Shown here: positions 34,580 to 45,656 of the stretch, in pieces
Numbering within the stretch: position 1 is the first letter of the stretch
Layout: each line of letters opens with the position of its first letter
DNA from: Ptychodera flava
Taxonomy: Eukaryota; Hemichordata; Enteropneusta; Ptychoderidae
Length of the DNA stretch: 64,000 nt
Direction of reading: 5' to 3'
NCBI RefSeq assembly: GCF_041260155.1
Contig: NC_091946.1
Span: forward strand, 16,714,218 to 16,778,217
The notes under the pieces: model-generated
What the model was told of the DNA's origin: nothing
Database searches by the model: none
Seen by the model: only the letters and a program-made list of their open reading frames with translations
Made by a program: the position numbers and the translations under genes

Positions 34580-34904
34580 CTTCAAGCCTTTTGCCGACTC
34601 TAGTTCAGTACAGTGACTTTACTGGCAGACGAGACTGATCTGCGGGGATTGAAGGCGTTCGTCACTTTTACTGAAAATGTACCATTATCTGTTACTTTGC
34701 AGTCATGGAGGGTCAGTCTCACCGTGCCGATAGGTCGTTCAATGGTCGCCCGTTCGTACAGCGGTGTGAGATGAATCGGGCGGTCTCTCCAATACCATTC
34801 GGGACGCAATTCCTGAGAGCCACCAACTCTTGCCTCTAATACAATGGTACTGCCCGACTCCTCGGTCTTTTCGGCGGGGAGACGAGTAATGAAGTATGGT
34901 GCAC
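34580..34904 (-). CDS. Ig-like domain exon, unit 1 copy E (partial gene)
   Basis: Third open Ig exon of the unit 1 series. It follows an acceptor (GTCGCTTAG) in phase 1: GAPYFITRLPAEKTEESG, then RPEWYWRDRP, RLTLHDCKVTDNGTFSVKV and a last strand ASKVTVLN closed by TAG at 34,602-34,600. A perfect donor (GTAAGT) follows at 34,579. It is shorter than copy A between the C and E strands. The strand G cysteine is replaced (SSASKV for SSECDV) while the DCK cysteine stays. The frame is intact although the divergent small gene next to it is broken, so the two halves of the pair are under separate constraint. Confidence 0.68.
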
Positions 34905-36250
34905 CTAAGCGACATCAAAGAGAACACATGAATACACGACCATTTGCAGATAGGAGATGTTTTCGAGAGAACACTCATTATATCACATGTCAGTACAAAC
35001 AAAACTGTCACACAAACCGGTAGTTTTGGTGTTCACTTGCCAGCTCATTTTGTTGAAACCCTTTTCAGACAGTGCTTCTTGTGCGGAAATAATGTCAAAA
35101 GTAACAAACGTCACTGACATCAGACAAGTTCTATCTTTTTAAAGGCAAGAAGTGCCTCGTAACTCGGCAATGATAATACGCATCACAGGTAACGCCCTCA
35201 TTAGTTTTAGTCAATCAAAGAAAATTTGCAGGGAGGGTCCGCAGCCGACTGTGTCCCTGCAGAAACCAAACTATTGTTTCAAAAATGATTTTTGGCCCTC
35301 ACTCAGTAAGCATTCCGCGACATTTTGAAGTATAAGTAATAATAAACTCGTATTGCAACATTGTAACCACACTTACCATAGCATGTGATGTACCCGGAAT
35401 CAAATTGTCTAATCGTACACCGCAACTTATATATTGCGAAGTTCACTGAAAGTAGTTCCAAAATCACATGTTTGAATAAGTCTGCTATACTGAAAACCAT
35501 CATCCCGTGACTGTATCACTCAAAACTACTGTTCTGTAATTGAATGTTTTTAAGTGCGAGTGGAAACTTGTTTGTCTATGTGTTCGCAGGTGTACATGAC
35601 ATTCCTTGTGCAGTGACACAGGCAATGTTATCCCCGGTTTCGGTCGTAGGAGAATTGTCCGAAATCGGCTGTGATCAGGTCCATCATTGTTCAAATAATG
35701 TTTACGTCCACAGACAGGTCTTCCACGCAAAGTGAGTACAGAGATCAGAACGGCCATTTTCCCACTGGTCCAAAATAATTTTGGATTGCACAGATTTCGG
35801 TGAGACCTTCTCGGTTAAGAGGTAATTAGAATCGACATCGATATCACATTCATTTGATTGGTGGAGACGATGATTGACAAAGAATTTAGCAGACGGTAAT
35901 TTTTCATGCAATTTCAAAATGCGTTGACGGTCTTCTTAATTGTAACTAACTTAGTAACAGCACAAATACCAAGTCACACGTCAAAGAGTTTACGTGAGAT
36001 ATCGTAACAATCACGCTGGCGAGTCGTGACAAATTTAGAACCCGGGCACGGCAACCTAAATTTCCTAATGCTGTCAGAAATACTCGTATAGAAGGTCTAT
36101 TGCGTAACAGTAGCGAGAGATAAACATTGATCCTTGGTGTGAGTCTACTTGTAGCTGATCAGCGTTGTTTTCATTTCGGCTCTCAATCTCAGTCAGCCGT
36201 GTACTGTGGTTGTTGTCGTCACTGAACAATCACAGGACGGACGATAAAAC

Positions 36251-37719
36251 ATGACCGAAAAAAAATTCCAACAGACCAAGCAAGGCCCAAAGCGAACGAG
36301 AAGGAGCGAGTGAAGCAGACTGCTGCAAAGAAAAGTCATTCTGAAGCCAGAAGATTGAAGGTGATATCAAGAAAGGTTGGCTATCATCATAAGGTTGACG
36401 CTCTCCCAACAATTAACTCCCATTATATATAACGGTCATTTTTACAGTTGTTTGACGTCCAAATGTCATGCATATATCACATATGTACCAATTTCGGGTC
36501 ACTGAGGTCAACAGGTCCCTTGCGGGATAAGACAGACTATAATATGGGAAAATTTGGCTAAAACAAAAACTCTCCCACGCCTATCAAAATGTTCTGACCC
36601 GATCATATAACAGCACAGTTAGTAAAAATTTACGTTGTTGTGATCTCGTATTTTTTCTTTGTTTACTAGTATGATTAACGATTCCTGCTGCATTTTCACT
36701 GTAATTCAAAAGGCCTGGGCTTATCTACTCTTCAATATATTGAAACGCTGAGCTCTTCAAAACTGTTTGATTAAGCGAACTGTATTGATATCAAGTTGTT
36801 TGAGGTAGGGTTAGCTCCATGCTTAGTTCATCTTCAGAAATTTAGATACTATGAATTCTTAATATTAGTGACGCCTTCAAGAATATCTTATGTGTCTACT
36901 TTGAAAACAGGTAATAATGCATAGGAGATAAAGTTCCTTTAAATAGTATTTTGAATTAATGGGAGGTGTCCATATGCACAGTTTTTATACTGCAATAAGA
37001 TATTTTATTAGTATTAACTACTACTTTGCTAACTTTCCGAGTAATATCGATGGACCCTGGCTCACGTCATGTCACGAATGGCCTAAAGGAATGCTTTTGG
37101 TCATCATAACTCATGATTTATCGCCTTATCGACACTCTGGCATTCACCAACTCCTTGTCTGTACATAATTATGATAGTAGCCGATGCATATGATACTACA
37201 TGCATGAACAAATCAGTTGTTCTGAGGTCCAATATCATCGATATTTTTCTTCCGTTTCAAGCGTGGTCAAGTGCTGTATGATTGCTCCACAGGACTAATG
37301 AACACAAATACACTTATATGATAAATGTATGAAGCAGAACAAGAAAACCTGATAAGGACCTCTAGCCTTCAATCGACATTGGTCTTTGGGTTATTAATCA
37401 TAAGTTGGATTATTATTTCATCACGATATCGCTGATTCTACCGTAAAAGTGCGTTTGATTTTTGTATTGATGTCTTCACAAGTACAATACTAGTATACCC
37501 TGAGTATAAGCAGCAAGCATGTTCACTGTACTTTATGTATATCATATAACAATACTATGACAGGAACAAGGGCATATAAAGAACAACTGGAAAACTACTC
37601 AAAGCCTGGTATACATCTTTATAATGAAAAGTCTTAACTCTTGAGTCACGAATGCAATATCTTTGTTTCTCTTCCAGCCGGATAGAAACACCGTAAAAGA
37701 GAAGACGGATAGCCAATAA
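36251..37719 (+). pseudogene. Broken type 1 small gene, copy E
   Basis: Exon 1 remnant 36,251-36,375 and exon 2 remnant 37,678-37,719. Exon 1 is 125 bases against 172 in copies A and C, with deletions that remove the conserved VGTGVRRVEVRQR segment. The donor has become GTTGGC. Exon 2 still follows CTTCCAG but its second full codon is TAG. The conserved poly(A) region survives at 38,090-38,095. Homology also covers the 5' leader (CTCTCAATCTCAGTCAGCCG), so this is a dead copy made by the segmental duplication, not a processed copy. Confidence 0.75.
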
Positions 37720-38089
37720 GAGACTCACTGAAACGTAACTGACCGATGCAGAGAGTGTGCGTGTAACGACCAACAGTTATTTTTTATCAGCGGTTACAGT
37801 CGTACCAGAACAACATAATATGACATATCAATCATTATTTTACATTTCGGAAAGAAACATTCCATTTTGTAATGTATGGATTTGGCTAAATTATATATTT
37901 GGCTTTGAACATAGATTTCTACCTCTGAAAACGAAAGACATTAGAAGTACAGAATGTGAAGCCTTCAACGTTTCAGCGTTGTGGTGGTGGTACTTTACAT
38001 TTATACTTTTCTTGAAGGATATTCGTCGAGATAATTGACATACTTTTGAAACTGAATATAATATTATTGTTTGGGTTTTAATGAGTTAC

Positions 38090-38095
38090 AATAAA
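38090..38095 (+). terminator. Relic poly(A) signal, copy E
   Basis: AATAAA in GTTACAATAAATATGTCGAG, aligned with the copy C signal (GTACAATAAACATGTCC). Confidence 0.45.
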
Positions 38096-38899
38096 TATGT
38101 CGAGAATATCGTTTCAACGTGAAACTGTTATCAGCGTACATTTCTTTAGAGCTCTGAATACAGCACTTTTTATTGTTTCTCATCTTATGATATGGTTTCT
38201 ATTGATAAGCTGGTTCAGGGTAGACAATCTATGGCATATTGGTCAGTATCACGTCATAGCCGTGCGGAAGGTGTACTTTATTTTACTTTATTTTTACAGT
38301 GTTGTATATTTGTATTGATTTATGTTTTGAAGGCCATTTTCGTCTTTTATTTGAAAAACACGTGACAGGGGAAGTGAAAGTAGGAGTTGAGCGTGTATTG
38401 TTTAGATTTGGGACAACAGTTTATGTTATAGTTTATGAGACAATCAGCCTATGGTTGAAAGGTCAACGAAAATAGTGTCTTCAAACAGGCGAAAAATTGG
38501 TCCTATGAGTTTGGGTTCCCTCTTGTACGGTGTACCCAATTTATAATTTATTTTCATAACCACTTTAGTCACAAGCAAAATTAAATGCTGGTGGCTTACG
38601 ACTGCAGCGAAGTAATCAAAATATGGACTAGTTGGTCAGCCGTTTTTCTGCTTCAAACGAACACATCTCCGAAATGGGGAAAAATCCTATATTAGATACC
38701 AGTAGTGTCGATGAAATTAATAGGGACGGTCGTATGCTGGCTATGCTGAGTGCATGGACGTAGCTTGGTATATTGGTGTATTATGGTTAGAAGAGGTCTG
38801 TGAAGCTGACTGATCGATGATGTTGAAGAACATTTGTACGTCAGCAGACGAATGAAGTTGGTAGGGTTCGGGTGGGATACAGAGGTTCATTATATTTAA

Positions 38900-39250
38900 G
38901 GTAGAACGCACCTCGGGGACAGACATTCGGACTCTCAAATTTTTACAATTCTCTTCTGATATACCACATGTGGGGGTTCATTTTAAAGCTCTTGGTGAAA
39001 GAAAACTTTTCACCGGCTTAATTTTTTGAAATTCGAAAATATCATTTTTCGCCATAGAGTTAACACAGAGATGGCGGCCATTTTGAATTTCTAATATCGG
39101 TAAATCTTGGGTAATTTGTTTCTCTAGTACCAAAATTTGCACGGTGACCCCCTATTTTTATTCTTGATTTTGAAAGAGAATGATTGAAAGATTCCTTGAG
39201 GAAAGTTAGAGCAAAAGTTTAAGTCTTTCACTTTCGAGGTGCATATTACC
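38900..39250 (-). mobile_element. MITE family 1, copy 3 (TTAA-flanked, reversed)
   Basis: A 351-base element flanked by TTAA (38,896-38,899 and 39,251-39,254). Termini are GGTAGAACGCACCTCGGGGA and, from the other end, GGTAATATGCACCTCGAAAG, a good inverted repeat over about 17 bases. Opposite orientation to the copy at 30,171. Confidence 0.8.
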
Positions 39251-39254
39251 TTAA

Positions 39255-39366
39255 GCAGTAATGTATCCCCTTCCGGCCCATAATGGACGACAGCAAACTT
39301 TGCACACATTATGGAGTGCAAAGTTTGCTTGAGTCCATTATGGTATGGGAGGGGGTACATTAATGC
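39255..39366. repeat. Long hairpin next to MITE copy 3
   Basis: A 112-base near-perfect inverted repeat with a short loop (CACATTATGGAG). Arms include CCCATAATGGAC with GTCCATTATGG, and AGCAAACTTTGCA with TGCAAAGTTTGCT; the outer ends are GTAATGTATCCCC and GGGGGTACATTAATGC. It abuts the TTAA of the MITE. It could be a tiny foldback element or a hairpin RNA source. Confidence 0.6.
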
Positions 39367-39796
39367 TATCATTTTATAGTTTTGGTAAAGCAGATGAATT
39401 TGTAGATGTAGAAAACATCTTGGGCCACAATGCTGGATAACCGGATACATTATCAGTATAATCTGAGGGTATGACGTCACAAACTTCACTGGTACTGACA
39501 AAGCTGTAATATAATGGTGAAAATGGAGGTTAATATATTATTTAATGAGACCATCTGTAGCATCATGGGTGGATGGACTATTTGTTCTAACGGCAATCAT
39601 CGGCACGAAAAGATATTTCCTTTTGTTGACAGAGAATGCAGGCGTTTTTGCAATATTCACCTCTTGTTTAGTTTTCATTCATATTAAGATACCTATCAAA
39701 AACAACAATACCTAATACAATGTTGCTTCTGATTGTTTTGCCCTGACGCACTTTCCGTCCTCTAAGTTCCCTTCTTACAGGATTGATTTTGATAAT

Positions 39797-39812
39797 GGGG
39801 GGGGGGGGGGGG
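39797..39812. repeat. Poly(G) run
   Basis: Sixteen consecutive G. Confidence 0.95.
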
Positions 39813-40008
39813 TCTAGAACACCAAGTTCTGTTCTGCGTTCACGGACTGTTCTAAATTATTTATGAAACTTACTGAGTTGGGAAGAGGTTTTAAGGTAAA
39901 ATTCGAAAATGCGTAAAGGGGGGAAGGGGGGCGACTCCAGTCTTGATGCAGTGGCAAAGCTTTGCTCCAATATCCTGAGTTATTTCGCAGCTGGATCTCC
40001 GAAGCCAG

Positions 40009-40062
40009 TTGTTGCTGTTATTGTTGTTGTTGTTGTTTGTTGTTGTTGTTGTTGTTGTTGTA
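40009..40062. repeat. (TTG)n microsatellite
   Basis: About 17 TTG units with small interruptions. The reading frames across it (poly-N, poly-V/C, poly-Q/T) are repeat artefacts. Confidence 0.9.
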
Positions 40063-41152
40063 ACAGTCGTTGTTTTATTTTGAATTGGAGAAAAACCCAA
40101 ATGCGAGGCGTTTGTGCACGTGGGTTTGTTTGTACCGCCATCACGTGATGAAGCCACAATGTAATTTTAACCAAGTATTTTTCATCGGTTTATATCAGAC
40201 TTCGCCAAATATTCAAGAGAAAATTGAACGGCTACCAAGAGCGATGTTTTATTCGATGAAATTGAAAAGTGGAAGTATCTGCGGGATCATCTTGACTTTA
40301 ACAAATCATGGAAACAAAGCCATGATATCCATTGGATTAAACATAGAAGACAAGACTGCATTGGACCATGCTAAGTGGCTAACAAAATTGTCATGTTAGT
40401 CTTTGTTCACAAAAAGTAAATTAAACCGAGCGTTTCATGTCAAAATGAAGACACTGACAATCCAATAACCCAGCCATTACAGAAGATTATAAATTACAGT
40501 TAAACTGCTTTTTCATGACTCTAGGTATCTTAAGCTGTAGTTTATATGAATAACTGTTATACAGTCGCCGACCATTTGAACACAAATCATGGATGAGTCT
40601 GTGCACTTAATCTTACCCAATATCAAAAGACTTGCGAGTTCTGTCCTGGACTCAACTGAAGTTATCCTCAGAATTGATCCTCGACCGAAATTTTTACTTT
40701 TTCATACCAAACCAGGACCAGGACATTGAGGGCGCCTACACCGACGGCAGGAGAAGGTACAAAAACGGCCAACGACAGGTTGTTAGATACAGTTTAATTT
40801 TTGTACTCGTTCGTTACGGTTTTCGAGTTCACGTTGACTGGCAAAGTCGTAAACTTAGCCTCGACATTTATTACGTCATATTGACAAACCATCGCAACCC
40901 TAATTTTTTTGAAATAAAAACCTGCTCTCTTTTTCCTTTTGTAAAAGTGAGTTCTTCTAGAGTTCGTGGTCTTTCACTGTACTTGAACCGATTGTTCTGC
41001 AATTGTCAGGGTTTCTGTAGGGTACACTAAAGACCTGTCCACCGCTGTCATGTCGTGGAATATACTTGCAAGGAAATATTACGCACAAGCGGTAGTCGGA
41101 TGCATGCTTGGTAGTCGTGGGGCATTGTGCATGAAAGTTTCTGTCTGCTGAC

Positions 41153-41154
41153 AG

Positions 41155-41205
<51 letters not shown>

Positions 41206-41251
41206 TGTGTGTGTGTGTGTGTGTGTGTGGTATACACACACACACACACAC
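41153..41251. repeat. Compound (GA)n(TG)n(CA)n microsatellite
   Basis: GA tract to 41,203, then TG to 41,229, then GTATAC and a CA tract to 41,251. The TG and CA arms are complementary about the centre GTATAC, so the tract can fold. It ends 10 bases before a TIR element. Confidence 0.9.
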
Positions 41252-41260
41252 TCTAACTAA

Positions 41261-42143
41261 GGGACCGTCTCAGATTGTCGCAGAAGTTCAAAAAGCGAAA
41301 TTCATTCGTTTAGGGGGGGAGGGGGTTTGACCTCCATTCAATTAGTGAACTTCACTTTCGCACTTTTATTTTGTGATCACAAGTTTTCGTGTGTTTATTT
41401 TAAATTAAAGAAAAAAATGCACACTCGTGCCAACAACTTTGTAACTGTTTCCATCTCGTTCGTTCCCCAAACACAATTTACCGATAGTAACATTGTATCC
41501 TAAACCTTTCATTCATCAAATTATTCAAAGACAAAAAGTATCATTTTTTAAAATGTGCTATTTATAAGCGTCTGCTCTAACCACTAGATGTCTTTATTCT
41601 CACTTGTTATGCACCTGGTCATAGTCGTTTTAATATGATTGAACACGCCTGGGCCCCCATGTCGAAGTTTCTCGCCGGAGTGACTCTAGCTATATGTCTA
41701 CCTGGTGAGGAAAAACCACCATGTAAACAGACTGATATAACCGAAGCCCAAATTCGCTGTAAGGAATCAAAGCAAGTGTCTGCGACAACGCAATCAAACA
41801 GTCAATGCATACTGGAACGGCCAGAACTGGACAGGGTTTCCTATAACAAGTGAGGGATATCCGTATATGGGTAAATCGCCTGAACCGTATGACGATTACT
41901 CGGATGTTACTGCATTTGCAAGTGCATTATGGCATTGCAGACCAAGCCTCGGTTTGTTTAATGTTGTAATGTGGCAAGGGGAATACGTCTTTAGTAGCTA
42001 TAGCAAAATGCAACATTGTACTCTCAGGCAGACATAAACATTTCGCACTTTTGAAGTTTCGTTTAGGGGGAGGGGGGAGGGGGTTTTGATCTAAACGAAG
42101 AAATTTCGTTTCTTGAACTTCTGCGACAATCTGAGACGGTCCC
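41261..42143. mobile_element. TIR element, about 0.88 kb
   Basis: Terminal inverted repeats of at least 34 bases. They begin GGGACCGTCTCAGATTGTCG at both ends and extend, with mismatches, to about 55 bases including GCAGAAGTTCAA and CGAAATT. Inside, G-rich tracts (GGGGGGGAGGGGG) follow each terminus. TAACTA occurs on both outer sides, so a short target duplication is possible but not exact. The 72-codon frame at 41,635-41,853 resembles no transposase. Likely non-autonomous, family not recognised. Confidence 0.65.
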
Positions 42144-44727
42144 TAAGTAACTAGTGAATGTCAGAACGGAACTGGTCTTGTAGTTGCTAAACTCTGACGC
42201 TGTAAATATTGCCCACAGAGTAATTGAATCACCACGGTCCTGTTTTCGAGGAGAAGCTGTTTACTAGAGATGTCAGGAAAATTTAGTTGGTGGATGGCAC
42301 AGACAAAGATTTGTTTGTGCGAGCAAATGAATACACTTAGGCTGGTTTGCGGTCATAAGCGCCCCCACGCGACAGAATTTTTTGTGACATATTGCTAATG
42401 TCAGCATACCAAACGCCTTGTTTGCAAGAAACACCTTGCTTGAAAGAATTGATGCGAAATAAATACCATTAAAGTGAAATGATACTGGTCTCAATTACAT
42501 GCGAGCCGATTTTGATTTCCGATACTGCAACAGTAGTTGACATGTTGCGTCATTTAAATATGGAATCGAAGGACAGTTACGTTTTACACGAACGTTTTCA
42601 TCGGCATTAGAGGAAGCCAGAAACCTTGCAAAACAGGGATACATAATTTGGCATACCAAAGTAAGGCATTTTTAGGATAATTCTTTCATAGCGTTTTAGT
42701 TGTGTTTTCCGATATGTTGACAAGTAATGTCAATGAAACTCGAGTCATTGCATGTATTGATGTTACTATACTGTCAACATGATGACGTAGCTGGCAATGG
42801 ATATATAGGGCAAAGGTCAATGGATTATGTCGTTCACGTCATTACATTCACTCACGTTAAACATTTTCAATGAACTTATTTAAACACAAGATACCAAACA
42901 AGCGTCAAGAATAGAAGAGGTATTTTATTATGCAAAATATATTCTAGAGAAATACAATGATTTCTGGAAGGCAATCCTTGTGTGGCATTGTGTGTCTTTC
43001 CGACGAGTTGCACTTTTCTTTCTTCGAATACGATTGAAGATCTACAGACTGGAGCATGATATAATTGTGTCCAGTAAAACAAACACATCATCACGATAAA
43101 ATAGACAACAGAAAATATGAATATACATGCAATGCATGCTTTAAAGCATCGTTGACAAGCTTAATGCCCTAGCATATTAACAGTAGCACAACAGTTTATG
43201 CTGCATAATTCATGATAAAAGGAAAATATGAACAATTATCGGCATTAAACTTAAAAGTAGGTGTTTAAGATGCAGGATAATAGCTATTAATTATGATAAT
43301 CTATTCATTTACATGTATTTATGCTCTAAAGACTGAACACATTTTACTACTCCTCCTCCTAAAGTATGCCGAAACACAAAGTATGACTTGTTTTCCAGTT
43401 TTGTTCAAAACCAAATCCGTCCTTCATCGTATAGAACTGGGGAATGTTTATTCATTTGCTTCTGTCTCCGTGTACGTTATCTTATTTGGTCCATGGTTTT
43501 ACTTGCATTGAAAGTCATATCATTTCTTGGTAGCAACTCAGTTTGCTCTATACCTACATAAATTATTAAACAACTTTGCATTAATTTGATTTGGATTAAT
43601 ATAAAAAACTTGTCTTATCTAAGACTGGCAGCTAATTATAAGTTACAGCGTACCCTTGAAAATTTAAATTTCAAACTTTTTATTCTCACAGTGAATGGCA
43701 TTTACGCGGAAATAGTAATTTTGAATCTGCTGTCAAAAGCTGATTCGCCTCGCAATTTTGGTTAGCCAAAATCACCTAGACTTGAAATCGCAAGAAAGAA
43801 GTCATTGACCTTCGTGAAAATAATATTCAGGAAATAACGTCGTTTCAGCCACTGTTTACACGATTTGAGAACTTGAAGGTAAAAGAAAATTGAAAAAAAT
43901 TCTGTGATTTCAAAATATTCTGGCATTTACTGTTATGTCAAATCTACAACGATATGCTTCAGATCTATTCAATTGCATGTAACTCTCAAGTGGTCACAAT
44001 TACATGAAACTCTAAAGTAGAAAAAAAATTGGATCTATTCAATTATATGTAACTCTCAAATGGAAAAAAAAAGATTATCTTGTTTGACTTCATAGCAAAA
44101 TTTCACAAAAGTCAAACGACACGTGCATGTATGCATTTAAGGCACAACTGTTCATCTACTGATAATCTGGCATTATTGACATGTAACATGAAAGACGTGA
44201 TATTCATTAGGTTTATCTAAGGGAGAGAGCATTAGATGTTTGGAGTAGTGGTAAAAGAAGAAATCGGAGAAGTGAACCTGTTACTTTTTCAGCCTAGCTT
44301 TTTCTGATTATTCACGTGAGGGAATGTTGAATATTGTTGCATTGTGGGAAATATTATGCATGCGTGTCCTACACTGAAATTCATTTGATAAATCTCATAT
44401 TCTTACAACTTCTATACAAAGCCAATGGCTTGTCTCCTACACACTACGACTTTCATTACAGTCAAAAGTCGCTGTAAAATGTCTTTGCATTCTAACACGC
44501 CCAAACCTCTCATTGTGCTGTGCCTCAGCATGAAGAAACACTAGTCGGAATCTGAAGAATTTATTGGGATAGCGTCCGCGCGACCATCGTGCCTCAATGG
44601 ATGTAGTCTTTGGAATGGAAAACAGGAGCAACAGCAGCGAAGACGCCGACAACATGCCTTCCTGAAAATATGTTGGCTTCGACCCGTGACGTGCACTGAA
44701 AAAAAAGGAGGAAGTAATGATCAGTTT
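42144..44727. other. End of module 3 and intergenic DNA
   Basis: 42,350-43,200 is faintly similar to 27,050-27,990 (shared tracts GACATG-TGCGTCAT-TAAATAT and GTGTGTCTTTCCGACG). The rest is AT-rich with no supported gene. A short minus-strand frame at 44,437-44,655 has a hydrophobic start but no other support. Confidence 0.35.
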
Positions 44728-44943
44728 TCAATTATATTGGAAGAGATATACTGCATCGTTGTTTTCTCTTTCCAACGTCCCTTCTGCCAAGGTTAGGCTC
44801 ACTCGCTTTGCCTTGAACTTGTCTCTTGTGTTTTTCTGTTCACTAATCTCTTGCAGATATTGAAGTGTTTTGGGATATCGAGTCAGAGTGTTGTCTGTGA
44901 TTGGTATGAATTGTTTGCTGCTCTGACGGGAATACATGCTCAA
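44728..44943 (-). CDS. Possible 3' exon of the DED-NB-ARC-TPR gene (uncertain)
   Basis: An open minus-strand frame that reads like protein: SSKQFIPITDNTLTRYPKTL, then KRVSLTLAEGTLERENNDA, stop after LFQYN. It lies downstream of the last placed exon of the gene at 46,820-54,127. A CAG acceptor at CCCGTCAG would give phase 0, but the upstream exon leaves in phase 1, so at least one exon would be missing. An acceptor further upstream (CTCTACACAG near 44,970) fits phase 1 but opens a different, shorter frame. Confidence 0.2.
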   Translation of the reverse strand: MSMYSRQSSKQFIPITDNTLTRYPKTLQYLQEISEQKNTRDKFKAKRVSLTLAEGTLERENNDAVYLFQYN

Positions 44944-45333
44944 CCACAGACAAAAAGATGTGTATAAAGGCTGTGTAGAGTGTAAAATGATTTTACAAAT
45001 GAGACTGTTTTATTCTGAAAATCTTTCATGGAGTATACTTCTGTACCATGACTCGCAACAACTTACTGAGTTTATTAAAGAGACCACCTAACATAGGCTA
45101 TAAATGTTGTAACACGACCTTTCCATTTTCAATTTCAATGTAAGATAGTAAGGTCAAAGTAATTCTAAGTTTCATGAATTATATAATTTTTGTTCTGAAG
45201 GGGTTAATGAGAGGTTAATGTTCCTGCAAGTTATAGGTCACGTGATAAGGTGGAAGATTTTGAAGGGCGATATGATGTGTAGAAGGGATGAAGCTTAGTG
45301 AGTGTGTGGTGTTTGTGATATTTTACACACAAA

Positions 45334-45396
45334 TATAGATAGATAGACAGATAGACAGATAGATAGATAGACAGATAGATAGATAGATAGACAGAC

Positions 45397-45495
<99 letters not shown>

Positions 45496-45655
45496 CAGAT
45501 AGACAGATAGATAGATAGACAGATAGATAGATAGATAGATAAAGAGAGACAGAGAGGTAGAGATATACTCACATACATACATACATACATACATACATAC
45601 ATACATACATACATACATACATACACATAATACAAACATACATACATACATACAC
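45334..45655. repeat. (GATA)n and (CATA)n microsatellites
   Basis: A GATA tract with scattered GACA units (45,334-45,542), then a purine-rich bridge, then a CATA tract (45,570-45,655) that touches the foldback element at 45,657. On the reverse strand it encodes a long Y-L-S-I frame, which is an artefact. Confidence 0.95.
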
Positions 45656-45656
45656 A

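Larger units (their letters stand above)
33831..43260. repeat. Tandem duplication module 3 (unit 1 copy E)
   Basis: Third, most diverged copy of unit 1, swollen by insertions. It has the Ig exon (34,580-34,904), broken small gene (36,251-37,719) and poly(A) signal (38,090-38,095). Similarity to copies A and C reappears at 40,700-40,900, and to copy C at 42,350-43,200. The insertions between are a MITE, a hairpin, microsatellites and a TIR element. No unit 2 follows. Confidence 0.6.

Noticed and set aside
39891-40174. Poly-Q, poly-T/N and poly-V/C frames
   Set aside because: Products of the TTG repeat.
40957-41330. Frames rich in H-T-H-T-L-S-L-S or R-E-R-E
   Set aside because: Products of the GA/TG/CA compound microsatellite.
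44437-44655. Minus-strand frame starting MLSASSLLLLLFSIP as a secreted protein
   Set aside because: Hydrophobic start only. No splice support, no paralogue, and the rest is not recognisable.
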